Assembly: GCF_000182925.2 (NCBI RefSeq)
Contig: NC_026501.1
Span: 7,481,917 to 7,545,916 of the forward strand
DNA from: Neurospora crassa OR74A
Taxonomy: Eukaryota > Ascomycota > Sordariomycetes > Sordariales > Sordariaceae
Reading direction: 5' to 3'
Length of the DNA stretch: 64,000 bases
Part shown: positions 10,697-23,153 of the stretch, piece after piece
How the letters are laid out: each line of letters starts with the position of its first letter
Position numbering within the stretch: position 1 is the first letter of the stretch
The notes under the pieces: generated by a model
The model's input: the letters and a program-made list of their open reading frames with translations, nothing else
What the model was told of the DNA's origin: nothing
Database searches by the model: none
Position numbers and translations under genes: made by a program

Positions 10697-11107
10697 TTAT
10701 CCATCAACACCGAATAGGAGGCCGAGAAGATGTTGTAGTGTACCGTTAAGTGAGGCTCCCAGCACTTTACGGGCTTTAATGACTTCCATGACGTATTGAT
10801 AGGTGTGCATGGGATTCAGGGAACCAGCGCCGTCAGCCCCGTGGCTATGTTTATGGTAGTTATGATGAACCGGAAGCACCACTTCATCCAGTCATGGGTG
10901 AGCTGGAACAGTGTGATGGCGAAGCTGTTCTTGAACCAAAATGGTTGAAATGGCGGAGGATGGGTCGGTCATATCGACAAGTAGCAGCAGGGGAGCCATG
11001 TCGCTGACCACATTGTCGGATTGGATCTTGATGGTCCAAGCTGAAACACCTACGGAAGTTTTTTTTAGACTATGATATGAGAGTGAAGCTTCCCTCAAAA
11101 GTCTCAC
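10697..11107 (-). pseudogene. possible degraded coding relic, unrecognised
   Basis: Two consecutive minus-strand frames, 11107-10892 and the rest down to 10697, are in the same phase and separated by a single TGA, after which the frame continues with LDEVVLPVHHNYHKH. The peptide has protein-like composition (SDNVVSDMAPLLLLVDMTD, then YVMEVIKARKVLGAS). I recognise no family. It may be a gene interrupted by one stop, an exon pair with a small intron, or chance. Confidence 0.25.
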
Positions 11108-13014
11108 AAGCCTCAGATTGTTTGAAGTTCATCCTCCTGACCTATGTCATATATCGGCTTGGCGGTCGTACAGATATGCTGAAGGCCAAACAGGGCTGAG
11201 GATCTATTGCCTTCGATATAGGTCCTTCTTTGATTGATATCTATGAGATGAACTCACTGTTAACCGAGGAGCTGCAGGGCATCGCTTATTCGCGCAGATT
11301 TACGGCACAAACAAGAGGCCAGCTGCGCAAAGGTTGGGGAGAAATTTGTGCAAGAAGTCGTGAGGTTAAGGACGATTGATGAAGAGCGTGCCAAACTCTT
11401 GGGCTTGTATTCAAACTCGTGTCATACTGGTTACCTCTGTTACAGTAGTGCCAGACAAGGCACGCGGGACGGAAGTTGGAGCCCTTTTGTTACCGGTACT
11501 TAGTATTGCAATGTCGTAGTATGGAGTGTAACTAGGTAAAACACCATTCTCCTCAAAGTTTTGACATTTGCCCTTGCATAAGACGGATTGTTCCGAGCTC
11601 TGACGGCTGACGGGAAATCGATGTTTTGTCCCCCTCTCAAGACTTAGCGCATTCCTGATCCTTCGCAGACGGGTGGCGCCTAAAACTTGGCACCGGTAAC
11701 GATTCGGAAGGAATTATCATGAGCTGAATGAACGCAGCCAAGACGCATCCCAAGACGCCAAAAATCATCCATCAATAGACAAGCTTTCCCTATGATCTAT
11801 TTGGTTATCCACTCACCATTTACATAGTATATAAAAATGTTCCTTCTTTCAGACCACCAGGGGAGGAAATTGAAGCTATCACCATCACTCTCATATGAAT
11901 GGCGAACTTTGTGCCAGTCAACAACACAAAGTATCGAGCAACGGCAGACCAGTCCCTGAATAGGTAGGCAGCTGGGCCTCTTCTGTTTCAGCCCGCAGCG
12001 CCCACGTTCCCGCACATCGATACATAGCCAGATGTGGATAGAGGTGTGAGAATCTGTTGCTTTTGCGGCCGTTAAAATGGTGTTCAAGACAACTCTCCCC
12101 ACAAACATGCGGTCCGACGATGCACCGCTGACCGCTGACCTGCAGGCAACTTCTGGACAGCACGTGGGATGACCAGGGGGGGAACACTGCCAATACCAAC
12201 TATACTCACTCTTACTAAAGGCGCTATGTACCTAGCTAGGTAGTAAGAAGATGAGGGAATCCCATTGGGCTGTTTCATCATAACACATGCAGCTAGTCCC
12301 GCCGGGCATATGCTAACTTTCTTACTAAAACAGCCGGGTTCAGTAAATGTCTTACAAATGAATACTCGTATAAAAGCAGTATCCACAATCTTCATGATCT
12401 CTTCACAGCAAACAAAATGAAGATCTCTTGTGAGTATCGGTGTCTCGCAAAGACGGCCTGGGCAGAGTTACACTACATACACCATTCAGGTCTTTTTTTA
12501 ACGCCCGATGATGCAACACGTTCCACCCGCGGCAACTGGAGGCACACAAGGAGATCGTCGGCCGACTCAAGACGGATTACCTCTTTTTATTTCCCCATTC
12601 TTTGACATATTTTCTGAATGTAGTACTTTCGATGAGGATAGCGCATATACGCGACGGCTTTAGTTGCAGACGACCTGGAGGAATCAGTCCAATGGGATCC
12701 TCACATCTTCCTGGCTAGCGCCTTTGGTACCTAAGTATCTTACGACTGCATTCTAGTGGTACACGCCACGATGCTAAAATCTTCTCCTTGCCGCTTCTGG
12801 AAAGGAAACAACTTTTGTTTCCTGCAACTTTTGTTTGTATGCAACCATAATAACTAAAGCCCTGAAGATCTCCATCTCTGCGCCTTGGCCTCTACCCACT
12901 CCCTGCCGAACGTGGAGAAGACATAGTGAGATTTTGACGGAGAAGAACTACCGGCACCGGCCGTTTAGGTCTATTCCAGGCTGAGACATAGAGACACTCA
13001 GACAGAAAATTCAG

Positions 13015-13023
13015 ATATAAAAA
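13015..13023 (+). promoter_or_regulatory. TATA box of the GH25 gene
   Basis: ATATAAAAA lies about 100 bases upstream of the ATG at 13121 and is followed by a pyrimidine-rich leader, as in many highly expressed secreted-enzyme genes of ascomycetes. Confidence 0.55.
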
Positions 13024-13120
13024 GGTCTCTGCCTCTAGAGATCCCGTTTTCTCGATTATCTGTCTACCTCGACTTCAGTCTTCTAGTCAGCATCTTCAAG
13101 ACAGCAAAACCAACATCATC

Positions 13121-13915
13121 ATGAAGTCCTTCGTCCTCACGGCCCTCGCCGGCCTCGTCGGCGCTGTCCAGGCTACCGTCCAGGGCTTTGACATCTCCCA
13201 CTACCAGGGCAGCGTCAACTTTGCCCGCGCTTACTCTTCCGGTGCCCGCTTCGTCATCATCAAGGTGAGTTGTTACCTTTGATCTTGGTCTCACACCAAG
13301 ACTTCGTCATCTCTTCCCAGCACAGGACATCTATCCATCCGTCCATACTAACTCACCACCACCACCGCCTCTCAACAGGCCACCGAAGGCACCAACTACA
13401 TCGACCCCAAATTCTCCTCTCACTACACCGGCGCCACCTCTGCCGGCCTGATCCGCGGCGGCTACCACTTTGCGCACCCGGACTCTTCCTCCGGCGCTGC
13501 TCAGGCAGACTACTTCCTCGCGCACGGCGGCGGCTGGTCCAAAGACGGCATCACCTTGCCCGGCATGATCGACCTCGAGTCCTCCTCCGGCAAGGCGACC
13601 TGCTACGGCTTGTCGACCTCGGCCATGGTGTCGTGGATCAAGGCCTTCTCCGACCGCTACCACAGCAAGACGGGTCGCTACCCCATGATTTACACCAACT
13701 ACTCGTGGTGGAGCAAGTGCACGGGCAACTCCAAGAGCTTTGCCACGACCAACCCGCTGGTGCTGGCGAGGTGGTCGAGCTCGGTCGGCACGATTCCTGG
13801 GGGGTGGAGTTATCAGACTATTTGGCAGAATGCGGACACGTATACTTATGGTGGTGATTCGGATATCTTCAATGGCTCTCTCGATCGTCTCAAGGCTTTG
13901 GCTAAGGGCTCTTAG
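13121..13915 (+). CDS. secreted GH25 lysozyme (N,O-diacetylmuramidase, Chalaropsis type)
   Basis: Two exons, 13121-13264 and 13379-13915 (phase 0 intron of 114 bases), give 226 residues. A signal peptide (MKSFVLTALAGLVGAVQA) is followed at once by the GH25 barrel, starting VQGFDISHYQG with the conserved D24. The catalytic D-x-E is MIDLES with D113 and E115. Other family blocks are GYHFAHPD, YTNYSWW and WSYQTIWQ. The enzyme cleaves the beta-1,4 bond of peptidoglycan, so the likely role is extracellular lysis of bacterial walls for defence or nutrition. GH25 is essentially bacterial and phage-borne in wider distribution, and its patchy presence in fungi is usually explained by transfer from bacteria; the intron and signal peptide show full fungal adaptation. 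Length and motifs suggest an intact enzyme. Confidence 0.95.
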
Positions 13916-15025
13916 GCGGGGAGTTCAATGAAAGCGGGTTCCTATGGAGGTTGCTTGGAGTGATGAGCGTGGTGATTCAAGACTTTTACAACAAGGGCCG
14001 AGGCTGAACCGTTTGCACGGCGGGAAGGTCTAGGATTTTCTTCAAAAAAAGGGGATAGATTCCAACATACCGATAGGGTATTTCGTGGTAATCGTCTAGA
14101 ACGTTAGCTGTATGAAATTTCAAGCTCTTCCCGGTACCTACATGTGCTTCCATTCATGGCCAATATCAGTTTCACTGCGCAGATAAAATGCTGACTGGTG
14201 AGGTGATCAAAGAGTAGGACACAAACCCAATGGTCATAATTCCGATTGAGAGAGGTAGCACTAACTATAGGTATCTGGGCAATCTGGGTGACTGATACCA
14301 TGACGTCGACCGGTAACTATGTGGTAACCAGTGATAGACACCAAAACCACTCAGATTCACCCTTGACATATTTCAGCCTGTCTTGACTTTGAAAAAGGTA
14401 ATAGTTTCTCTCTCAGTTGCAGTTGCCACCGCGCGGGACGAAAAATTACAGCTTCAGTGGACGTCAGCACGAAAGTGACTTCCCAACCACGGCAGACGGC
14501 ACATGGCGGGTGGCCTCGTCCGGTCCAGTTGCTAGCTTGCCTGTCTTCTCGGCTTGTCAGCGAATTTGATGGAGTGTACTCTCCTGCAGATGGACATCTA
14601 CTTTCTGCCCGTTTGTGGCATAAGCAATTTGGGTTGAGGCTCTCGACAGCCGAATACCCACCTTCCATGTCTTTTTCTTTTTCTTTTGATTAGAGATCGT
14701 ACACTGTTCACTCCGTCATTCTCATGGATACCATATGTCCTTCCATCCATCTCCATTTATACCTGTGCATATATACCGACACCGAACCGCAGAACTCAAA
14801 ATAGTGTAAGTAACTTTTAACAAAAACAAAAACGAAGAATAAAAAAAAGGAAACAAAAAGGAAAGAAAAGGAAAAAAATACAGGAAAAAAAGGTGTCGTC
14901 GCAAGTTTAGGAAAACAGGCTGGCTACCTAGGTATGAGCGCTCGCCGTCAAGGAAGAAATCACGCAGAATAGTTTGAGGACAAAGGAAAATTATATTATT
15001 CGAGCACAGAAGAATGAAAACTTGG
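13916..15025. other. intergenic, 3' flanks of two convergent genes
   Basis: Lies between the 3' ends of the GH25 and PTH11/SAT4-type genes. The end near 14,820-14,900 is A-rich on the plus strand, consistent with the minus-strand gene's 3' UTR and downstream sequence. Palindrome TACCTAGGTA is at 14925-14934. No gene seen. Confidence 0.5.
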
Positions 15026-16529
15026 TTAGTTATAATCCTGGGTAACCACCAAATCATGCTTCACAGCAATTGTCCCTTCCATCGGTCCCGCCCACCTCGA
15101 CTGCTGCTGCTGCGACCCAACCCTGATTTCTGTCCGCACCGTCGGCAGCAGACCAAGTTGATTAGGTGACAAGTAACCGCCTTTTTCTGCACGTGTTACC
15201 CCGGGGCCGCGGTTTTGCGACGGCGACCGGTCAAATAGATCCTTGCTTGCCGTCCTTGAGTGGTGTCCTCCGTGTTGTACAGGAACTGCTGTGTGAGCGA
15301 TCACGGCCGCGTGCTTCTCCAGTTGGTCCTGGCTGCCAGATTTGGTTTGGAGCTCGACTTCCTCCGGGTATACGACGCTACGGCTACCAAACTTGCCGGA
15401 TTTGGGCTTGCTACCAAGACCGCTGGTGCTGCCCTCGGTGACGTCCCGGCCGGACGAGTGGTGGACGTACTTGGCGTGGCTCGGGGCGCTGTGAGAGCCC
15501 ATGCCAGGCATGACGTGCGACAGCAGAGGACGAAGCGTAGGTAGACAGGAGCAGACAATGCCAGAACCGAGTTCTGAGACGGACCAGCAGGAGGAGTCGA
15601 CGTTGTCCCAAGTGGTGTCATCGCTGAGCTTGAGATATTGGATGCGGATGATGGAGATGGCACAGGTCTGAGAAGGAGGGGCAATCAATGTATTAGTAAC
15701 CAACTGTCGGGTTCAGATTACAGACTGCCATGGGAGGAATGCTTACAAAGAAACCAAGACAGAAGACGCCAATGAGTGCTATTTTCTGTTGCTTCCGAAG
15801 ATTGAGACTTCCCAGCGCCGGTAGGGGGATAATGAAGATCAGGACGTCGGTAACAATGTTGCCAGCCGCATTTATGTACCAGAAGGGCAAGTTGGGCATG
15901 CAGTGCCCGTTCGGGATCGAGTCTCCGAGCCAAAACTTCTCGATCGGGGTGCAGGAGAAGATGACGATGAGCAGCTGCGAGATGGACCACATAGCAACAA
16001 ATATCAGTGCATAGACGACAACCTTGCGCATCTGTCGTGTTCCCAGAACTCGGTAGTACTGGAGTAGGAAAGTGAGCTTGATTGCCGTCAAGGACGCGTT
16101 GTAAAGGACGATGGAGATGTAGAATGTCTGGAATTGGAGTTAGCACACACCAATCAAGTGCAATAGCTGACTGTCTGAAGGCTTACCCTGAAATACTTTG
16201 GCAACTCGGTCCAATCGATCTTGGGATCGCCCATGTGGCGACCAGCACCATAGGTGGTGTCTAGTAGCATGTTAGTACGATATGACACTTGTGAGCCTGT
16301 CACAGAACATACTTGAAGCCACCATGATACCACTGCCCATAGCAAAAACAAGAGCAATGACGGCGGCATAGTCGTCCATGCCAAATTGGCGAATCAACAC
16401 GGCACGAGCATATGTTCGGAGGCCAACGGCCAACGTAGCGAAGCCCAGCACCACCGTCACGACTGTAATCGGCACATGGGCGCGCGACTCCCACACCTTG
16501 TCTTCTCTTGCTGCGGTCGAGGTCGCCAT
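15026..16529 (-). CDS. PTH11/SAT4-type fungal rhodopsin-domain membrane protein
   Basis: Four exons, 16529-16313, 16260-16187, 16127-15747 and 15667-15026, give 437 residues. Seven hydrophobic segments can be traced over the first 300 residues, with the family's landmarks: VGLRTYARAVLIRQFGMDDY after helix 1, TTYGAGRHMGD before helix 3, IKLTFLLQYYRVL, and CTPIEKFWLGDSIPNGHC with IFIIPLPALGSL. This is the large Pezizomycotina family around Pth11 and SAT4 (fungal rhodopsin domain, formerly called integral membrane protein), whose members are plasma-membrane GPCR-like proteins. No CFEM domain precedes it, so it is of the non-CFEM subgroup. The C-terminal 150 residues are a Ser/Gly/His-rich cytoplasmic tail. 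The ligand is not known. Confidence 0.92.
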
Positions 16530-19500
16530 TGTCGTGGTTTAACCTACAGGAGAGTGTATGTCCTGAAGAACGGGCTGAAGCCCCCGAAAAGGGCTGCTGT
16601 TGAGACTCGGATTCGAGCTAGAGGACCGTGTCAGTGATGTTGGATAGGCACTCAAGGAACGGAACGATATACTCCATGGCGAAAAGTTGAGAGCAGGTCA
16701 AGCGTCTGTTATATGAAACACCGGGGCCGGTGTAGTCAAGATCGGCGCTGCAACATGGACGCTTTACGGCTTGTCTATCCAAACGGCTAGACTTTGGGAG
16801 GGGAAGTAGTCCCGGATGGAACAAGATGTAACGCTGAACTGTATGGCCGATGCAGTATCTCTTTCAATATCAGTCGCAGTGCCTGGCCCCTGGGTATAGT
16901 ACCAGTGCTGGCTTTGGCTTGTTAAACCTGGTTTGGTCTAAGAAGGGTAGCTTGCCATCTTCCCCGGATTTCCTTTCGCACACTCTCTCCCCAAAAGTCC
17001 TTATCGCTTGCAAATGTGAATGCGCGCCGATCTTGAAGGTTTTCCTGCTGTCCAGGAGTATATCCATGATGACAAGGAGGGGGAGGGTGGATGCGAGATC
17101 ACCCGTATCTCACAGTCATGGTGGTTCTAGCTATAGTCGCCACCGCATCTCGACCAGAATGGGTTGCATTGCTCGCAATTTTCCATGTGCTGGTCTGGAG
17201 GGTGTGAAGTCTGAACCAGGAGAAGGTCGGCGGTCTTCACCCTATCTGGGAAGGCCATCGTCGCCTGGCCTTTATGCAGACAGGGAGCGGTAGAAATTCA
17301 TCCGAGCGCTCTTGTTGGCCAATGCCTGGTCACTGAGTCGCCGAGAAAACGACCTTTGGGTGTCTTGGTATCTGTAGACTGCAGCTCCAGCCATGAGATG
17401 TCTCAGTGTGTGACCATGGTACCAATATGGCAATATGTGCACAAGGAGCTCTGTTCTTCTCAATACGCGGGTTGGAAGCGATGGATGGGTCGTGTTGGAG
17501 AAAAATATGAACCTTGGACATGGAAACCAAGGCGATGACTGACGAGAAGGAAGGCGATATGCAGACCTCAATCCGACGCGTTGTTGACACTTTTTCGACG
17601 GTCTGGCTTCGAAACCCGTCAGAATCGTGTTGACTGCATAGATCCACAAGCAGTCAGCAGCTTAGCTCGGAGATGGAACCTTCTCTATGAGTTCTAAATG
17701 TGAGGGAGTTGAAGGATTGAGGAGTTCCGTGATCAAGATGGAAATGATAAGTAGGCCCGCTTGCTGGATAGGAATGATCAATGTCAATGCCAAATAGGGC
17801 GAAGACGGCCCTTGGCAGAAGCCATGCTGATTGGCGATAGCTTCTCGACCAACGAATGATAAAAAGTGAAGAGTGTGCCAAAGGAAAGGAGACAATAAGG
17901 AAAGGTGTGAATGTGTTGCTCAGGAACAAGAGATGCCAAGAGACGTCAGAATAGGCGTTAGGAGGAGTCTACATAGGCGAGTCCGTGCACACGGTTAAAA
18001 GAGGAGGCACGGGCGGGAGCTAGGGAAAAGTGGGGTTAGTGCAGAGAGGCCCCACACTCAACGGTCGGGGAAGAATGCGCTGGGCACCGTTGCCTAACCC
18101 GGATGGATTTGCTGAGCATGATCAGTGCGCCGGCAACTGCTGCAGTGCTGTGAATCCTCCAACATCTTCACTGTAAGTTCAATGGTATGACTCTACCTAT
18201 GACCGCGTGATTTGTTTCGCAATTCTTTTTCCCGCTTCACTTTTTCGTTTGTCCCTGACCACCTCAGTCGACCTACAGGTGAGAGCCATTCCTGTCAAGG
18301 AAAACTTCCCTGCCGGGTATTCGCCCTTTTTACCTCTTGATACACTAACAATCGTCGCGTTTGCATATCTCGGCTTACATCTGACGGCGGAAAAGAAGGG
18401 TTCAAGGCCCTGAAGGCCTCCAGAAAGAAAATATAGGGGCGTTGCAACTCTGTACAACCATTTCCACTTCCATGTTCACATGGAAACGCGGATAAAGTCG
18501 GCTCATGTCAGGGGTACCATGGGCGGGAAGGGTGTCTGTCCTGAGGGGGAACCTCTCGTACGGTCGTACCTCTCCACGCCAAATGGAACACCAGAATGTC
18601 CCCCTGCATTGCAGACGAGAAATCTCCACCGCGGGAGATCAGCTCTTCCATCTTTCGCCGCGTCCTCCACAGACAAGCACCTCAGTGGGCTGAGCTACTA
18701 CTACTTGGTAGTGTACAGTGTCTATGCACATCCCAGCCCCCCGCAGTTTTCAAGGTCACTTCTTCACCAGGGATAACAAGTCGCATATAAAGGCATTTAA
18801 CACAGGCACTTCCCAAGCTGAACTCCAAAGCCCAGAACGGGGTCCGGCCCGGTCAACCCTGCAGTGTCACGTAGTGACGGGGAGGTCAGACCAGGGGCAG
18901 TCTTTGTCTGTTCGCCTTTTCGAGCGCTGGAGCTGAGAGACAGGCAGGTAGGTATGTTGGTGGTCCTCTTTTCCTCCTCTTTTTAAAGGCTCTGGTGACG
19001 TTTAGACTGGCATGCTTGTAGGCCAAGACGAGGCGCTAACAAGTTTGGAAGCCGCCTCTTGTTACGATGTACGATAGCATGGCCCCCAGACGGAGCCATC
19101 TTCTGGGTTTCTTAACCTGCACTGCTTACCACCTTCCGATCAAGGACATACAGTATACTGTCGTATCGTCCCAAGATAGCCTCATTCTGGGTTCGACCTT
19201 CCAGTCGTTTCCGCCCAATGTCGCAAAACACACCCTCAAGCGCCCTATGCCAAGGCATAACCATCATTTAAGGACCTGGAGACTCTCAATGGACCGGGTC
19301 TTTCCCCACGGGGAGACTAAGACCGATAAGATTGAAAAGCCGACAGGCGGCCCTTGCAAATATTTCAAGAAAAAGTACTCTAACCGAAAAGATGGAACGA
19401 GGGTCAACATCACAGAACGAAAACGAGCGCCCTACATATGCGGCCACTCAACAACATCACCATCACCTTGTCTACGTAACAGCGGGATTATTACCAAGTG

Positions 19501-20466
19501 CAGCACTCGTATCGATACGCCACGGCCGTATAAGTTACGTCTAACGACAGGTTTTAAATCCCCTCGAGAGCCGAGCGACGTGCTTTTCTCAGGGTTCTGA
19601 AGCCGTTGGCCGATGCCAATGCCCAGTACCATGTCACGTATAACGATTTTTTGCGTCGCCACTATACGGTATGTAGCAGAGACATCCGGGACTCCTTAAC
19701 GGTCCAAAGCGACGGTTTACGGATGTGTTTTATGTATAGAGGGGAGCTACGGTAGCATGTGCAGGACCTAGGTGAGGTGCTTCATTCCGAAGCTCTCGAA
19801 ACGCCCGAATTGTAACTCAGCACTATCAAGATATCCAGGGACAGCATTTGCCTCTACCAAGTTACTCTGGAAGTCTGCACAGAGACTCAATTTGGAGGTT
19901 GACTATTGTTTCGCTAGTCATTAATGACGATCGGTAATCACCGGGACTGCATGGCACCAAGGAATTCGAGCTGGCTGGTAGCACAAAAGGGAAAAAGAGA
20001 CGGCAAGCCCTAACCCTTTCCCCTTTCATACACCACATCCAACTCCTCTTGCCCTATCTTCACCTCCATCTTGAGAACGATAGCTGGACGCAAAGATACG
20101 ACTTTCATTGTCAATTAAATTTCATCATCCTTTCTCGACATATGGACGCCGCATCGCACCACTCCTACGGTCAGATTGCACATGACCCTTACTCATCGAT
20201 TGATTGGACCCAATGGCTGCAGTCAACGTGGCGAGTGGAATTCTCTTGAGCCGTTTAGGCTGGCTCGAGGCTGGCGAGGTGGCTGTGTACGTAGGTATGG
20301 ATGATCAACCTCAATCGAGGCCCAACGCGGGGCTCTCCGACCAAAATAAAAGGCTGCTGTCGTGTTACGAAGCCAAGGATAGGACTGTTGCGGCTCAATA
20401 AATATTCCTCGGATGGGCGGAGCCTCGTGATATTTCAATCTTCTCCAGCTAGTGACTGAAATTACA
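16530..20466. other. gene-poor interval of about 3.9 kb
   Basis: The frames at 16850-17293, 17272-17649 (minus), 18480-18776 and 19067-19600 (plus) are open by chance as far as I can tell: no domain, no intron structure, mixed composition. A telobox-like CCCTAACCCT lies near 20009-20018, about 450 bases upstream of the CorA-like gene. Confidence 0.5.
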
Positions 20467-22297
20467 ATGAATCCTCGTCTTGGAATTAGGATACTTTCTC
20501 CCTGTGAGTTTGACCTGGTTATGTACGCCAGCTCGTGTGGTCATCCAAGCTAACATATTCGGGACTTAGCAGAAAAGGGGGCAAGCTGGGCGATCCACGA
20601 GAAATATGTTGATTGTTCGACATTGATTGACCAATTACACCCTGAGTTTGGCAGCTTACCGGATCAATGCTACATGTCAGTCTAGCTGCGGATCAAAAAA
20701 AAAAAAAAAAAATATGGGAAGGGAAATGAAAGCAGTGAACAGGGGCTGATCTATGTACCTCAGATTCATGCACAAAGATGACTACCCATCCGTAAATGGA
20801 GGACGCGAAGCCCTCCTTGCCGCCCTCAACGTCCCCAGCTTCGTCGCCAGCAGGACCTGCTTCGAAGTGAACGGCTACGCGGGATGTCGACCAGTATTCG
20901 AAGAACAGCAGCAGACCAATGATCCCTTTGGGGAGCAAGACGCTACCCCTACACTCACATCCTGCACGACATGGTTCCACTATCTCGCAAAGATGGTTCG
21001 CAAAATTGATTCCTTCCAGGATGAGCAGAAACCCCACGACGAAGAGCCCGAATATGTCCGTGGAAAGTCCACAGGTGGATACGAGTGGTTCGAAATGAGC
21101 GTCTTCACCCGCTGGGATGCGCCAGGCAAATGTCGGGTCCTGTGTATCGACACTCCACCTGATTTCCCTGAGCGCCTCAAGGACGCCCTGCTGAAAAAAA
21201 AGAAGCAGAGTCTGAGTCTCCCGGAAGCCGCCCAAGCAGACCCCTTCGCCCTCCACGCCGACCTCCTAGACATCATGATCGTTTACTCCGACATTTCCGT
21301 TTGGCGCGTGCGCGATCCCATTCGGCTCCTCGAAAAGTCGCGGCTCAATGGGCATGATCTGTTCGAGCAGATCCACGACCACGCAAGGCACGCATACCAC
21401 TCGTCCGAGGTGCTGGAGGCGGCGATCCAGACGGTCGAGCAGTTGGGCAGATATCAGCGAGAAATTCATGAGACAATTGCACATGGGCAGCGCAATGGCA
21501 GAGGCAGTGGCAGTGGCAGCCGCTTGAGTCACGGTCTGACCCTGACCTACAGAGCGCAGGCGAGGGAGTATACGCAGTTTCAGATTTCGTTGGTGAAGAG
21601 TTTAAAGCTGAGGAGTGATTCGAGTTTGCAGAGGTTGAAGAACGAGGTTGGACTGGTAAGTTAAGCCTTGTTTGTCACCACTTGATGTCGCATTTCTCGG
21701 GTTGTTTTCGCCGGTGGTGGACATTTTGTGAGGAAATGATGCTGATGAAAAACCAAAACAGGCGTACAACAATATTGCCAGACAAGATAACAGCGTCATG
21801 AAGTCAATAGCGTTGTTGACCATGATCTTTCTGCCTGCTACTTTCATTTCGGTATGTCCCCTAGCGTAGTATCTGAATTCCCTTTCAACCAGTCTTGACT
21901 GCCTTCTTTTCAGTCTTCTCCTCTTTGAGGACCCATCACTCCTTCCTCACTTGAACTTGACTGCCCGCTAACCACCAGAGCCACGTGATGCCAGGCCCTC
22001 TTCAGCACCACTTTCTTCACCTACGGTGACAATGGCAAATGGGAAGTCTCCGACGAGTTATGGATCTACTTTGTCACGACCGTACCAGCGACCATCGCCA
22101 TCGTGGTCTTTTGGAGGGTATGGCTTGACTACGGTGATGTTATTTACAAGTGGTTCATGGGATTGGTGAGCCGAGCGTGGAAGGGGGCGACAAAGTCCGT
22201 GTCAAAGACGAGAACGAGAATTGCAAAGAGTCGGATTGAGACTGATATGGAAGATGAGGTTGATCCAGCCGGATTAAAGACAGAAGCTACGGTATAA
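20467..22297 (+). CDS. CorA-like fungal membrane protein
   Basis: Five exons, 20467-20503, 20570-20675, 20764-21655, 21762-21851 and 21995-22297, give 475 residues. The body is a long soluble N-terminal domain with a charged helical region (about residues 280-360). Two membrane helices near the C-terminus follow: about 361-383 (IALLTMIFLPATFISALFST) and about 397-416. This matches the CorA-like Mg2+ transporter fold widely amplified in filamentous fungi. The classical GMN signature after helix 1 is absent (the sequence there is FFTYGDNGKW), as in most fungal members, so transport of Mg2+ should not be assumed. The first two small exons were found by splice logic: MNPRLGIRILSP joins to SEKGASWAIH in frame. 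An 18-A run sits in intron 2. Confidence 0.88.
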
Positions 22298-23153
22298 AAC
22301 AGCGGCTCATGGGCATTTCGTTTAATTTCAATGGAACCATTTACATCAGGTAACTACTTCTATGTACCACAGCATTCTTTATTGCCGTCTCTCTTCCAGT
22401 CTGGTCTGTTCTTCCTTAGAAAGCAGCACATCATTCATCGAGATGGTCACGGATTGATGGGAGATCACAGCAAACCCATGGCAATGCTCATAGAGGTAAC
22501 AACCAAGTACTTAGCATATATCGAGAAACGACTTGAAACGCGCATTACTGTTTAGATCCTTGTTATCTTGAACAACGTTTGCTTTCTAAAGTTCACGAGT
22601 ACACTGTCACTCGATTAGACATTGGATGAAAGCAGGCTGGATGCCACGGTGACCGTACAAATCGTGTTAGTAGGAAGGCATCAAGTATTGTAGTCCAAGA
22701 CTTCGCACAGGTCCTGGATAACACAACTGCGGATCTATCCATCTTTGATAATTCACTTGCTGGCTGGAGGTTGCTCTGCTTACCATCATGATCTTTGCGA
22801 TTATGGATGGCCTTGTGAACCGTGAAGTAATCCGGTAGTGCCAGCGTCGGCGAACATATGTACAGGTATAATTCGACCACCGCTTAGACGGGCAGAACGT
22901 CGTTCGGGCTGCGGGTCTTGCCTTTTCTCAGAAACCAATTCACTTGTAATTCCATTCACTCGTCCTGTCCTTCTGTTACTACCCCGCTCCTTCTTCCTCT
23001 CTTGCTGTCGCGTTTGGTTGCTTCTTGTGTTTTTTTTTTTTTTCTTTTTCTTTTTTCGTCGACAATCAATCTCGCGACAAGGCCACTTTCCAAAGCAGAT
23101 GATCAAATAACAACGCGACGACATCGATAAGTCAACAATTTTTAGCCATCAAG
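22298..23153. other. intergenic, promoter of the 23154 gene
   Basis: No gene seen. A pyrimidine tract with a long T-run (about 23030-23056) lies about 100 bases before the next ATG, typical of a fungal core promoter. Confidence 0.5.

Larger units (their letters stand above)
9221..13014. other. gene-poor interval of about 3.8 kb
   Basis: No complete gene is supported. The interval holds a GC-stemmed hairpin near 9524-9582, a tRNA-like promoter block near 9848-9930, a CRE-type palindrome at 10281-10290, a possible relic frame at 10697-11107 and the palindrome TACCTAGCTAGGTA at 12229-12242. The remaining frames are short and unconvincing. Confidence 0.5.

Noticed and set aside
16600-16640. GGATTCGAGCT resembling a reverse-complement tRNA B box.
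   Set aside because: No A box, acceptor stem or anticodon arm around it.
19067-19600. A 177-codon plus-strand frame.
   Set aside because: Irregular composition, no recognised domain, no ordinary leader, and opposite-strand frames overlap it.
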